DNA of 43,634 nucleotides from Hymenobacter sp. (GCA_028288445.1 JAQBNT010000219.1:1-43634); one strand, 5' to 3'; shown: positions 26,901 to 34,576, counted from the first letter of the stretch. The notes: generated by a model not told the origin, from the sequence alone. Numbers and translations: made by a program.

Positions 26901-27376
26901 CGCGTGAAGTCCGTGATGCTGCGCGAGATGGTGGGCAGCTGCTGGATGGCCGCGCTGCCCACGTTGGTGCCGGCCCCGGTTTTGGTGGCCTGGGTGTTGC
27001 CCACTACCACTACTTCGTTCAGCTGCTGGGCTTCGGCCGCCAGCACGAAGTTGAGGCGGGTGGTATTGCCCAGGGTCAGGAATACGTTGGTGACCGTCTG
27101 CTCTTTGTAGCCCACATAGGTTACGGTTACCTCATAAGGGCCGCCGGGGGCCAGGTTCGGAATCGTGAAGCGGCCGTCGGGCTCGGTGCCGGTGCCGCGC
27201 TTGGTGCCGGTGGGCAGGTTGGTGGCCACCACCGTCACGCCAATGAGGTCTTCGCCCTTGTCGGAAGTCACTTTTCCGCTCAGCGCGGACGTCGTTACCT
27301 GCGCCAAAGCCAGGTGTTGAATGACCAGAAAAAGCAAGCTGAAACAAGCAGCTCGCACTCCAATAACATACTTCAT
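23942..27376 (-). CDS. Oar-like TonB-dependent outer-membrane receptor
   Basis: A 1144-residue outer-membrane protein. The start at 27376 gives the signal peptide MKYVIGVRAACFSLLFLVIQ ending HLALAQ. Next is a carboxypeptidase-like regulatory domain (about 27-115: LSGKVTSDKGEDLIGVTVV and PYEVTVTYVGYKEQTV). A plug domain with LNEVVVVGN, an Oar-type FRYNNVTLDGAVNND and ITRSG-like VTRSGTNEFTGSVYGYGRNQ follows, and then a large beta-barrel ending in Phe (LRYSF). The long N-terminal plus plug layout matches Oar proteins, which take part in uptake or in secretion of large substrates. It follows, on the minus strand, the type A T9SS protein and a second TonB receptor, and likely works with them. The ligand is unknown. 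Confidence 0.92.
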   Translation of the reverse strand: MKYVIGVRAACFSLLFLVIQHLALAQVTTSALSGKVTSDKGEDLIGVTVVATNLPTGTKRGTGTEPDGRFTIPNLAPGGPYEVTVTYVGYKEQTVTNVFLTLGNTTRLNFVLAAEAQQLNEVVVVGNTQATKTGAGTNVGSAAIQQLPTISRSITDFTRLDPRNSNGSFAGSSFRYNNVTLDGAVNNDAIGFSPSLGGQSGTSGLPGGSARANPISLDAIQEIQASVAPYDVKLGNFTGGSVNAVTRSGTNEFTGSVYGYGRNQGVTGRSIDGEKARIGSEYHDYQTGFRIGGPIIKNKLFFFTNAEIARRTEPQFYAAGTPGSPVTTDLAQAIAGKLSNYTVKNADGSLGTASYNVGEYGNYNIHANSNKIFGRIDFNLNDKTSIALRHNFITSEATNLERSGSLFKFGSQDFTQHNVQNSTVLEVKSNFSSKFANNLILGYTNIHDYRDLLGGQANLFPAVQINNVGTTLGTPGSSTYYSGSNQILLGSDREASIFNTRQKTFELTDNFTYYVGSHALTLGTHNEFYNIDYGFINSWNGRIEYNSVNDFLTDKPSRIRGTYNNGTVGDNSYQYNYDNPSAAFNINFYSAYLQDEWNVTDKLKITPGIRFDIASLPTKPALNTALVNNPQNDANTLNQTYSHTPWASLNNNYLGQVQFSPRLGFNYDVKGDQSFVIRGGSGIFTGRVPFAWFGYAYYNNGVNFNSVDYNNIQAASNTGPKTIYLNTNPNNIYSQLPVGNYNPNNLKGSPTEVNLVDNNFKMPQVWRSSLAFDFKLKTGTRFSVEGLYTKTLQDVQFENINLKDNVTYLANGPTESPVYASSGNKVNTGFSNAFFLTNTQKGYRYQLTGSVGQTINNLVDASVAYTYGQSKDISNGIRNSPQSNWELNPALNVNNPALAYSNFDLRHRVVASINLHKTFAQRFTGYFTSVLTYASGSPYTWVYNNNFFGNGQQNVQLAYIPTSSSDIVFVNKGAGPVVPTTNPNGYGVDASGAQSAAFNSFIDNDSYLKTRRGQYTERNAGRTPWNNQADIRLMMDVKLGSLEANAAGIMPKGHTVQVSLDIINFGNFLNSSWGRQYFVPNTFNSTLGTGLTQVGYADAAGTISTNYNATSFNRPAFTYGTPATYSIDQLASRWQGQLGLRYSF

Positions 27377-27422
27377 GATGAAGGGGGAATGTTTGAGCCA
27401 CAAAGTTCCGGCGGTATCCAAG

Positions 27423-27460
27423 GGCGTAACATGAAGATTGATTCATGAAATTGTTACGCC
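27423..27460. promoter_or_regulatory. Candidate operator palindrome upstream of the Oar-like receptor
   Basis: GGCGTAACA (27423-27431) and its exact complement TGTTACGCC (27452-27460) face each other, with a second inner inverted pair ATGAA (27431-27435) and TTCAT (27442-27446). It lies 47-84 bases upstream of the receptor start. The nearest -7-like box (27401-27408, GAACTTTG on the minus strand) is imperfect, so an activator site is plausible. No regulator is identified. Confidence 0.45.
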
Positions 27461-27472
27461 TCAGGCCTGTTG

Positions 27473-27488
27473 GTAACAATAAGGCAAC
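27473..27488 (+). promoter_or_regulatory. Shared 16-bp motif, copy 1 (upstream of the Oar-like receptor)
   Basis: GTAACAATAAGGCAAC, one of three copies of the pattern RTAACAATARGRCAAY in this cluster. It is 97-112 bases upstream of the receptor start and, read on the plus strand, opposite in direction to the gene. Confidence 0.45.
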
Positions 27489-27512
27489 AACCATACTGCT
27501 TCCGCCGCCAGC

Positions 27513-27544
27513 AAAAAAGCCTGCCCCACGAATGGGACAGGCTT
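27513..27544 (-). terminator. Rho-independent terminator after the T9SS type A protein gene
   Basis: An 11-bp stem (27517-27527 with 27534-27544, one U-G wobble on the minus strand) around a 6-base loop is followed on the minus strand by a T6 tract (27513-27518). It lies between the type A protein gene and the Oar-like receptor gene. Confidence 0.88.
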
Positions 27545-27602
27545 ATAGCTCAAGAATATTCAACCGTTAATCAACACATACATAATGCATTCGGATAGGT
27601 TT

Positions 27603-27681
27603 TTGTCATTCCGACGCAGGAGGAATCTGAGGCTATCTGTTCAACAGTTTTACCCAGATTCCTCCTGCGTCGGAATGACAA
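27603..27681. repeat. Dispersed palindromic element (GTCATTCCGACGC type)
   Basis: A perfect 27-bp inverted repeat (27603-27629 with 27655-27681) around a 25-base centre. The outer part reads TTGTCATTCCGACGCAGG. It begins 7 bases after the stop codon of the type A protein gene and lies before that gene's terminator. Elements of this kind recur between genes in Bacteroidota (from memory). It shares only the TGTCAT edge with the element at 21038-21139, so it is a different subtype. Confidence 0.88.
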
Positions 27682-27687
27682 GCCTGA

Positions 27688-29436
27688 TTACTTGGCTACC
27701 ACGAAGCGCACCGACTGTACGATTTCGCCGGTGGTCACCGTGGCCACGTACATGCCAGGGGCCAGCGTGGCGGGCAGCAGCAGTCGCTGCGGGCCGGCCG
27801 AGAGCTTGCCGCCGTTCAGCACCACGGCCACCTGGCGGCCCATCAGGTCCACCACGCGCACGGTGGCGGTGGTAGCGGTTTTCACGTCGAAGCCCAGGGT
27901 AGCGGCGGTGCCATCGGTCGGGTTCGGCGACACGGTGAGGGCTTGCAGCGGGGCATTCGCCACTTCGCGGTTGGCGAGGGTCTGGCCAGCCACGTTGTAG
28001 CAGGTAATCTGGGGATTGAAGTTGGTCCAGCCATCGGCCCAGCTGCCCTGCGCCGTGCCGGCCGGGCCGAATGCGCCGCGGAATGTCACCACGTCGAAGG
28101 TGCCGTTTACGCCGGTGCCGGCGCTGGTCAGTTTGGCGTTGCTAAACGTGCCGCCGGTGGTCAGGAACGAGCCGGCCGGCAGCGTGAAGGTGGGCGTGCA
28201 CTGACGGTTGCTGCTGCAGTTGCCGTCGTAGTTCAGGTAGTCGGCGCTCAGGCCCAGGCTGGCGAAGGTGCGGGTGGTGTCGTTGCCGGCCGCGCTCACA
28301 AAGGCGTTGGGCGAGAAACCGGCCGTGGCACCGGCGTTGGACGTCACGCGGGCGGCGCGGCGCGAATAGGTGCCCATCGTGGCCACCACGTTGTTTTCAA
28401 ACGAAAGCGTGCCGGCAGCGGCGTTGGCCGTGGTCAGGTTGGCCGAGTTGCTGTTCAGCGTGAGGCCGTAAGGGCGACCGGCCAATACCGAGTTGAAGAT
28501 GCTCTGGGCCGAGTTGCGGCGAATCAAGGCGCTGCTGCCGGTGTTGAAGGGCGAGGCGGGCGTAGTGGCGGTGGGCAGCAGCACGGTCATGTTGCTGAAC
28601 ACGGCCGAGGTTTTGGGCGTGTTGGCGGTGCCGGTGGCGTCGTTGTCGCTTTCAAAGCCGTTCGACTCGCCGCCCGAGGCGTTGTCGCCGCGGTTGGGGT
28701 TGCGCACGGCCAGGCCAAACTGCACGCGGCCCGAGAAGCCGTTGTCGGTGTCGAAGTCGTCGTCGGTACCAGCCTGGGCAATGAGGTATTTGCAGTTCAC
28801 CGAGCCACCAAACCACTCAAACGAGTCATCGCCCGAGCCCGTCACCTGAATGTGGTCGATGGTGGTGCCGGAGCCCACGCCGCACATGGTCAGGCCGTTG
28901 ATTTCGCTGTTGGGCAGAAAGGCAACCCCGGGGAATTCGATGCGCACGTACTGCATCACGCCAGAGTTGTCGGCGGGGTTGTTGGCCGTGGGGCCGCCAT
29001 AAAAGGCATTCACGCCGCCTTCCACCTGGGTTTGGGCGGGGTTATTGGTAGGTGCGTTGCCCACGAGCACCACGCCACCCCAGTCGCCAGGCCCCCGCGA
29101 GCCGGCGGGCTGGTTCGAGGTGAACACGATGGGCTGGGTGGGGGTGCCAATCGCGATGATGCGCGCGCCAGCCTTGATGATGAGGGCACCCTTGTTGGCC
29201 AAATCACCCTTGATGATGGTGCCCGACTCAATGGTCAGCGTCGCGCCGTTTTCCACGTACACGAAGCCGTTGAGCAGGTAGATGTTGTTGCGCGTCCAGG
29301 TGGTGTTGGTGGTGATGGTTTGGGCGTTGAGCACCACGGCTGCCGGGCCGGCGGGGCATACCGTTTGGGCAAAGGCTACAGGTGCTTCGGTCAGCGCCGC
29401 GCAGGTAGTGAGGGCCGCGAGTAAGTATCTTTTCAT
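27688..29436 (-). CDS. T9SS type A secreted protein with beta-helix-like repeat body
   Basis: A 582-residue exported protein with signal peptide [20 protein letters not shown] (cleaved near AFAQ). The body has a right-handed beta-helix-like pattern: [40 protein letters not shown], then conserved segments such as [43 protein letters not shown], and [16 protein letters not shown], rich in Asp and Asn and perhaps calcium-binding. The C-terminal sorting domain is type [29 protein letters not shown] and [11 protein letters not shown], ending VRFVVAK. It lies between two TonB receptors on the same strand; proteins like this often accompany Oar-like receptors in Bacteroidota, as far as I recall. The ligand or enzymatic role is not apparent. 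Confidence 0.9.
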   Translation of the reverse strand: MKRYLLAALTTCAALTEAPVAFAQTVCPAGPAAVVLNAQTITTNTTWTRNNIYLLNGFVYVENGATLTIESGTIIKGDLANKGALIIKAGARIIAIGTPTQPIVFTSNQPAGSRGPGDWGGVVLVGNAPTNNPAQTQVEGGVNAFYGGPTANNPADNSGVMQYVRIEFPGVAFLPNSEINGLTMCGVGSGTTIDHIQVTGSGDDSFEWFGGSVNCKYLIAQAGTDDDFDTDNGFSGRVQFGLAVRNPNRGDNASGGESNGFESDNDATGTANTPKTSAVFSNMTVLLPTATTPASPFNTGSSALIRRNSAQSIFNSVLAGRPYGLTLNSNSANLTTANAAAGTLSFENNVVATMGTYSRRAARVTSNAGATAGFSPNAFVSAAGNDTTRTFASLGLSADYLNYDGNCSSNRQCTPTFTLPAGSFLTTGGTFSNAKLTSAGTGVNGTFDVVTFRGAFGPAGTAQGSWADGWTNFNPQITCYNVAGQTLANREVANAPLQALTVSPNPTDGTAATLGFDVKTATTATVRVVDLMGRQVAVVLNGGKLSAGPQRLLLPATLAPGMYVATVTTGEIVQSVRFVVAK

Positions 29437-29484
29437 GATGTTGCCAGGGGGTTGAATGATAACGCTGCAAAGGTCCGAACGCTA

Positions 29485-29511
29485 AACGCCCACCTGATTA
29501 AGGTGGGCGTT
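29485..29511 (-). terminator. Hairpin after the second TonB receptor gene (weak terminator or control element)
   Basis: A perfect 11-bp inverted repeat (29485-29495 with 29501-29511, arm AACGCCCACCT) has a 5-base loop. On the minus strand only a short TTT follows. It lies 88 bases after the receptor stop and about 50 bases before the type A protein start, so it may be a terminator or may overlap the next promoter. Confidence 0.55.
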
Positions 29512-29529
29512 ATGATTGCGAGACGAAGC

Positions 29530-29546
29530 GGTTACGTTTGTGTTAC
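29530..29546 (-). promoter_or_regulatory. Direct repeat GTAAC spaced 11 bp (response-regulator-like site)
   Basis: The minus strand reads GTAACACAAACGTAACC: two GTAAC half-sites spaced 11 bases apart, about 94-110 bases upstream of the type A protein start. OmpR/PhoB-family response regulators typically bind direct repeats with this spacing. The assignment is speculative. Confidence 0.35.
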
Positions 29547-29551
29547 CCGAA

Positions 29552-29567
29552 ATAACAATAAGACAAT
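29552..29567 (+). promoter_or_regulatory. Shared 16-bp motif, copy 2 (upstream of the T9SS type A gene)
   Basis: ATAACAATAAGACAAT, a copy of RTAACAATARGRCAAY, 116-131 bases upstream of the type A protein start and just beyond the stop of the second receptor gene. It differs at one base of 16 from copy 3 near 32.57 kb. Confidence 0.45.
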
Positions 29568-29598
29568 CTGTTAATTACATGGCACAAGCGCACCGCAC

Positions 29599-32505
29599 CT
29601 AGAAGCGGTAGGTCAGGCCCAGCGTGGAGTACACGCCGCGCTTGTAGCGGGCGAAGGAGAGGCCTTCCTCTTTGGCCTCAATGGTGCCGCTGCGGTCAAT
29701 GTCGTAGTACTGCCGCACTTCCTGGTTGAGCAGGTTTTGCACACCGGCCCGGACTTCGAGGTGCGAGCCGAAGCCCTTGGTCACGGCCAGGTCCACCACG
29801 TGGCGAGGCAGCTCGATGATGGTGGGGCTGGTGTTGAGGTCGCCGGCGAAGGCAATGCGCGGCCCGATAACGTTGTACTGCGCCGACACCTGCCAGTGGT
29901 GCTCGTCGTCCTGATAAAACACGCCCACGTTCACCACGTAGGGCGACTGGCCTTGCAGCGGGCGACTGGGCAGGGCGAAGTTCTTGTTGGCTAGCTTGTC
30001 GGGGTCCAGCTCCACACGGCTGCGAATGAACGAGGCATTCAGCACGTAGTTGAAGTGCTGGAGGAACTTGCTCTCAGTCAGGCCCACCATCGATTTGCGC
30101 ACTTCAATCTCGGCTCCGAAATCGTAGGCTTTGGGCGCGTTCTGGTAAGTCAGGTACAGGTCATTTCCGCCCACCGGGGCCGTCACCTGCTCAATGGCAT
30201 CGCGGAAATTCTTATAGAACACGCCGAACGAAATCAGCTCTGAGCGCGTGGGGTAAAATTCGTAGCGCAGGTCGGCATTGTAGCTTTTTGCCGTCCGCAG
30301 CGTGCGCGCTCCCGTGATGAAGAAGTCATTATTGACATCGTAATACGTGTAGCTGGCCACTTCCCGGAACTCGGGTCGGTTCACCGAAACGCTGCCAGCG
30401 GCCCGCAGCAAACTACGGTCGTTGAAGTTATACGTAGCATTAAACGAGGGCAGAATAAAGGTGCGGGTTTCTTCATAAGCAGGCTCAGCTACGTCACCCG
30501 AAACCAGGTTCTTGCGGTTGTATTCAAGCCGTGCCCCACCCGAAAGGTTGAAGTGGTCGGACAGCGGCAGCACCGCACTTAGATAGCCCGCAACCAAGCG
30601 GTTTTTGCCGTTGTAGCGGTCCTGCGGGTTGGTGCCTTCGCGGATGGTCAGGCTGGTATAAGGCCGGTTGTTGCCCGGGTCGCTGCCGAGGTTGGCCGAC
30701 GGGTCCAGGTTAGCCGGGTCGAAGATGGTGCTCAGCGGCTGGCCGGCAATGGACGGAGCCAGGTTGCCCGGCCCAATGGGCACGTAGTTGAAAAAGCGGC
30801 TGACGTAGTCGCGTGATTTTTCTTCGGCGTAAAAACCCGCCCGCAGCTTCACCTGGTTGGCGCTCAGCGTGTCGCGTTTGTTCAGCAACCGACGCTCTAG
30901 CTGGCCGCTGGCCATGTAGGTATTTTCGTCCAACTGGGAGTAAAACCGCGAATCGGCGTTGACCACTCCCTGGTTAATGATAACTCGGAACGGGTCGGTG
31001 GTGCCGGCCAGCCGCTCCTGCTGGTTGAGGCGGTAGTCGGGCTCGTTGCGGTTCACGTAGTTGTAGCCGGCGGTCCAGGTCAGAAACGTGCGCTGCGCCG
31101 GCCCCATCTCGTGGGTACCGCCGAGCTGCCCCGAATAGATGCTGCGGCTCTGGTAGTGCAGGGCGAAGTTGTTGATTTCGCGGGGGTCGCTTTCCAGCAC
31201 TGTGCCCGTGCGGTTTATGACTTCATCGGTGCCGTACTGGTTGAAGAAGTTGCGGAATTCCACCCGGTTACGGTCGTTCAATCGCACCTGGTAGTTGTGA
31301 ATGATGCCCAAGCGCACCGCCGACTGGCTGCGCGTGTCCTTATACTCGTAGGTCAGAATGGGCGTCGAGCGCTGGTCTGCGGGCTTCGCATTTTCCAGCT
31401 TGTAGTCGTAGTTGTAGCGCTGCCGCTGCGAGGTGTACTGCTCCTGCGTGTTGGAGTAGGAAATCGAGGTGACGTTGCTCACGTACACCCCGCCAATCTC
31501 AAATTTGCGGTTCACCCCCAGCGAAACGCGCAAGTCCGGCCGCGAGGTGATGGAGCGCGGCACAAACTCGTTGCGCAGGTCGCCGCTCTGGCGCAGGCCC
31601 GTGAGCTGCTCGCGGTTCAGGGACTGGTTGTGGGCCAACCCGTCGAGCACACCCGGCAGCTTGCGCTGGCCGTTGTCGAAGCCCAGCCAGTCGGTGTTGC
31701 TGTGGTCGGTGCTCAGGTAGTTGGTTTGAAACGTGTTGGTGCTGCGCGCCCAGCCCGATACCGTCAGACTGGCCGTGTTCTCCAGCACCGAGTTTTTGGT
31801 GTACACCTTCACCACGCCGCCGCCAAACTCGCCTGGCAATTCCGGCGCGCCCGATTTGAAAATCAGCACCCGGTCAATCACCGAGCTTGGCAGAATATCA
31901 AATGAAAACGAGCGGGTATCTACTTCCGCCGAGGGTGTGAGGGCGTCGTTCAGCAGCACGGTATTGTACCGCTCGGCCAGACCGCGAATCACGATGAAGT
32001 TGTTGTTCTGAACCGTCACGCCCGGAATGCGCTTCACCACTTCGGCCGCGTCGCGGTCCAAGGTTTTCACAATCTGGTCGTTGCTCATACCGCTCACCAC
32101 CACCTCGCTCCGCTTCAGGTCCTGAATCATGGCCACTTCGGTGCCGGTCTGCTTCACACCGGTCACGGTCACCTCGTTCAGGCTGGTGGTGCTTTCCTCC
32201 ATCGCGCCATTCAGGGCCGTGGTTTGGCCGCTTTTGATGACGATGCCGGCGAAGGTGAGCGGCCTGTAGCCCACGTAGGTCATCGTGATGTTGTAGGTGC
32301 CCGCGTCGAGCGGCAGCGTGTAGCTGCCGTCTACGTTCACGGGGGCCGCCAGGGTAGTGCCCGTCACCAGCACCGTGGCTCCAATGACGCCCTCACTAGT
32401 CTTCTTATCGGTCACTTTGCCGGCCAGCGTGCCTTGCTGGCCGAAAGCTAAGCCACTCACAAACATCCACAAAAACCCAAGTAGATAATACCGCATACAC
32501 TTCAT
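29599..32505 (-). CDS. TonB-dependent outer-membrane receptor with carboxypeptidase-like domain
   Basis: A 968-residue outer-membrane receptor. The start at 32505 gives the signal peptide MKCMRYYLLGFLWMFVSGLA (cleaved near FGQ); an ATG three codons later would also serve. A carboxypeptidase-like regulatory domain follows (about 25-112: LAGKVTDKKTSEGVIGATVL, TYNITMTYVGYRPLTF). The plug begins LNEVTVTGVKQTGTEVAMIQ and contains DAAEVVKRIPGVTVQNNNF, VIRGLAERYNTVLLNDA, and ELPGEFGGGVVKVYT. The barrel ends STLGLTYRF. It is distinct in sequence from the Oar-like receptor of the same cluster. It is the first gene of the TonB/T9SS cluster, divergent from yicC. The substrate is not known. No SusD-like gene is beside it, so it does not look like a classical glycan locus. 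Confidence 0.92.
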   Translation of the reverse strand: MKCMRYYLLGFLWMFVSGLAFGQQGTLAGKVTDKKTSEGVIGATVLVTGTTLAAPVNVDGSYTLPLDAGTYNITMTYVGYRPLTFAGIVIKSGQTTALNGAMEESTTSLNEVTVTGVKQTGTEVAMIQDLKRSEVVVSGMSNDQIVKTLDRDAAEVVKRIPGVTVQNNNFIVIRGLAERYNTVLLNDALTPSAEVDTRSFSFDILPSSVIDRVLIFKSGAPELPGEFGGGVVKVYTKNSVLENTASLTVSGWARSTNTFQTNYLSTDHSNTDWLGFDNGQRKLPGVLDGLAHNQSLNREQLTGLRQSGDLRNEFVPRSITSRPDLRVSLGVNRKFEIGGVYVSNVTSISYSNTQEQYTSQRQRYNYDYKLENAKPADQRSTPILTYEYKDTRSQSAVRLGIIHNYQVRLNDRNRVEFRNFFNQYGTDEVINRTGTVLESDPREINNFALHYQSRSIYSGQLGGTHEMGPAQRTFLTWTAGYNYVNRNEPDYRLNQQERLAGTTDPFRVIINQGVVNADSRFYSQLDENTYMASGQLERRLLNKRDTLSANQVKLRAGFYAEEKSRDYVSRFFNYVPIGPGNLAPSIAGQPLSTIFDPANLDPSANLGSDPGNNRPYTSLTIREGTNPQDRYNGKNRLVAGYLSAVLPLSDHFNLSGGARLEYNRKNLVSGDVAEPAYEETRTFILPSFNATYNFNDRSLLRAAGSVSVNRPEFREVASYTYYDVNNDFFITGARTLRTAKSYNADLRYEFYPTRSELISFGVFYKNFRDAIEQVTAPVGGNDLYLTYQNAPKAYDFGAEIEVRKSMVGLTESKFLQHFNYVLNASFIRSRVELDPDKLANKNFALPSRPLQGQSPYVVNVGVFYQDDEHHWQVSAQYNVIGPRIAFAGDLNTSPTIIELPRHVVDLAVTKGFGSHLEVRAGVQNLLNQEVRQYYDIDRSGTIEAKEEGLSFARYKRGVYSTLGLTYRF

Positions 32506-32520
32506 GTTGGTTAGATGAAG

Positions 32521-32528
32521 CAAAATTA
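32521..32528 (-). promoter_or_regulatory. Predicted -7 box for the second TonB receptor
   Basis: The minus strand reads TAATTTTG (TAnnTTTG), 16 bases upstream of the start at 32505. No -33 TTG lies at the expected distance, which again suggests help from an activator. The implied leader is short. Confidence 0.4.
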
Positions 32529-32560
32529 CCGGGGCCTTATTACGGCATCGTAGCCCACAC

Positions 32561-32576
32561 ATTGTCCTATTGTTAT
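32561..32576 (-). promoter_or_regulatory. Shared 16-bp motif, copy 3 (upstream of the second TonB receptor)
   Basis: Read on the minus strand, ATAACAATAGGACAAT, matching RTAACAATARGRCAAY. It lies 56-71 bases upstream of the receptor start. Its direction relative to the gene is opposite to that of the other two copies. Confidence 0.45.
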
Positions 32577-32761
32577 GTCCCAATTTCAGCGGTTTGCAGG
32601 CCACTGGAAGCCGCTACTTTTGCGGCCTTTTTCGCCTTTTTGAAGTCCGCCGCATTCCGTGGCCGAACACCCGGCCCGAATACCGTTCCTTTGCACCCGC
32701 ACCCGCAACCACCGGCCCCGGCCCGTGGCCCTGCTTCCCGCTCACCGCTATTCTCCTTCGG

Positions 32762-33661
32762 ATGCTCCTCTCCATGACCGGCTACGGCCAGGCCCACCGC
32801 GAAACCGACGCCTACACCGCCACCCTCGAAGTCAAGTCGCTCAACTCCAAAACCCTTGACCTGACCCTGCGCCTGCCCCGCTTCCTGCTCCCCCACGAGC
32901 TCGAAATCCGCAACACCGTGGCCAAGGCCCTGCTACGCGGTAAAGTCAACCTCAACCTCGATTTCGTGCGGCCCGCCGCCACCCGCGCCGCCGCTACCCT
33001 CAACCGCGAAGCCCTGGTGGCCGCCTACCACGAGCTGCAAGCCGTGGCCGACAGCCTGGGCCTGCCCACCAGCGAAGCCACCTTGCTGGCCGCCCTGCGC
33101 CTCCCCGGCGTCATTCCCAGCGCCAGCGAGGCGCGCGACGCCGAGCCCGCCGCCGAGGACGTGACCTGGGTTGAGCTGCAGCCGCTGCTGATGCAGGCGC
33201 TGGCCGCCATGCAGCAGTTCCGGCAGGACGAGGGCCACACCCTCACCACCGAAATCATGGGCTACATCGCCACCATCCGGCAGCAGCTGGCCGCCGTGGA
33301 GCAGCACGACCCCGCCCGCATCGAGCATGTGCGCCAGCGCCTGGCCGGCCACCTCGCCGAGCTCACCAGCCACGAGCAGTTCAACGCCACCCGCTTCGAG
33401 CAGGAAGTGCTGTATTACATTGAAAAGCTGGATATCGCCGAAGAAAAGGTGCGCCTCGCCGCCCACCTTGCCTATTTCGAGCAGGCCGTGCTCCAACCCG
33501 ACGAAGCCGTGGGCAAAAAGCTCGGCTTCTTGGCCCAGGAAATAGGCCGCGAAATCAACACCATCGGCTCCAAGGCCAACGATGCCACCGTGCAGCACCT
33601 AGTGGTGGGCATGAAGGAAGAGTTGGAAAAAATCAAAGAGCAGCTAAATAATATTCTCTAG
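32762..33661 (+). CDS. YicC family endoribonuclease
   Basis: A 299-residue cytoplasmic protein of the YicC family; the E. coli member is an endoribonuclease linked to small-RNA turnover. It starts MLLSMTGYGQA, the family opening, then EVKSLNSKTLDLTLRLP (about 23-39). The C-terminal YicC/DUF1732 part contains RFEQEVLYYIEKLDIAEEKV, a segment around LGFLAQEIGREINTIGSKAND, and the ending VGMKEELEKIKEQLNNIL. The ATG at 32762 fits the family N-terminus; the frame is open for 64 codons before it but reads as low-complexity proline and arginine sequence. It is divergent from the TonB receptor gene and followed by a 355-base gap. Confidence 0.95.
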   Translation: MLLSMTGYGQAHRETDAYTATLEVKSLNSKTLDLTLRLPRFLLPHELEIRNTVAKALLRGKVNLNLDFVRPAATRAAATLNREALVAAYHELQAVADSLGLPTSEATLLAALRLPGVIPSASEARDAEPAAEDVTWVELQPLLMQALAAMQQFRQDEGHTLTTEIMGYIATIRQQLAAVEQHDPARIEHVRQRLAGHLAELTSHEQFNATRFEQEVLYYIEKLDIAEEKVRLAAHLAYFEQAVLQPDEAVGKKLGFLAQEIGREINTIGSKANDATVQHLVVGMKEELEKIKEQLNNIL

Positions 33662-34016
33662 GCCGGCCCTGGCTTTTCGGCTAGCTGCACTGGCCTTAGC
33701 AGCCTTTCCGTTCGCCTGGTAAAAGCACTGGTTGACCGAAAAGATGCAGGCCAAATTGGACTCTGCCAATTATTTTTAAACTCAAATAATGCTTCTTATG
33801 CTATGTGGCCAGAAAGTTGCGTAGTGCTACCATCTGAGCCGCAATGCCTTCAACCGTTCGATTGCTAGGCATTTATTGTTAATTTCAACCCTGAAACAGT
33901 CGAGATTTCAAAAAAAATAACAATATTTGTGAGTTCAAAGTTGGATATCTGATTATTGTATCTAACTTGGGTTTACAAATAGGCAGTTAGTTACCAACCC
34001 CTTATCCCCCATTAGT
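33662..34016. other. Gene-free AT-rich gap
   Basis: No open frame or RNA gene is recognised in these 355 bases. They are clearly more AT-rich than the surroundings, especially about 33760-33970, which includes an A8 run near 33910. Weak hairpins are present: a 7-bp ATTATTT/AAATAAT pair near 33765-33790, and a GCTGC/GCAGC pair near 33683-33702 that could weakly terminate yicC. It probably holds the promoter of the small exported protein gene at 34017, but I cannot place a good -7 box. Confidence 0.5.
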
Positions 34017-34553
34017 ATGAAATCTACACTTTTACTCTGTATTCTGGGACTTTTACTAACCGCTGCGCGTCCCGCATCCGAAATTGAACTTGTCAAGAAG
34101 CGCGTGCTCAGCGAGCGGGTTGAAATCCTCATTCCCAAGGGCTTCGAGGTAATGACCGAGCAGCAGATGGACTTCGCCTACGCCAAAGCCCAGAGCCGCC
34201 CGAGCGTTATCTTCACCAACAACAACCTCATCAGCCTCGCCTTTAACTATAGCGACAACGACGCCGACCAGGACATGGTTGACGTGTACGCCGCTTCGTT
34301 TGGCAAGACTTATCACAAGCAATACAAGGAAGCCACCTGGTTCGGCGACGGTGTCAAGAACATCAACAACCGCAAGGTAGGCTACCTCGAATTCATGAAG
34401 CCCGAGATGGGCCACGAGGTCTACACGTTGGTTTTCTTCACCGACGTGGAGGGCAAACTGATGATTTGCACCTTCAACTGTGCCGACCGCCAGAAGCCCG
34501 AGTGGGAGCCCATCGCCAAGCAAATCATGCTTTCGCTGAAAGCCAAAGGTTAA
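34017..34553 (+). CDS. Small exported protein of unknown function
   Basis: A 178-residue protein with an N-terminal signal peptide (MKSTLLLCILGLLLTAARPA). The mature part has alternating beta strands: RVEILIPKGFEVMTEQQMDF, AYAKAQSRPSVIFTNNNL, then ISLAFNYSDND and VGYLEFMKP, and ends WEPIAKQIMLSLKAKG. The pattern of a strand-rich start, a central KVGYLEF and a final helix resembles small secreted proteins that evaluate to a PsbP/Mog1-like fold, but that is only a structural guess. It is a single-gene unit, followed by a strong terminator that overlaps the stop codon of the convergent VanZ-M28 gene. No gene symbol can be assigned. Confidence 0.8.
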   Translation: MKSTLLLCILGLLLTAARPASEIELVKKRVLSERVEILIPKGFEVMTEQQMDFAYAKAQSRPSVIFTNNNLISLAFNYSDNDADQDMVDVYAASFGKTYHKQYKEATWFGDGVKNINNRKVGYLEFMKPEMGHEVYTLVFFTDVEGKLMICTFNCADRQKPEWEPIAKQIMLSLKAKG

Positions 34554-34576
34554 TATCCCTGCAAATCAGTACCGTG

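Noticed and set aside
33662..34016. Possible small RNA gene in the AT-rich gap
   Set aside because: Only short weak hairpins are visible and no promoter-terminator pair could be placed.
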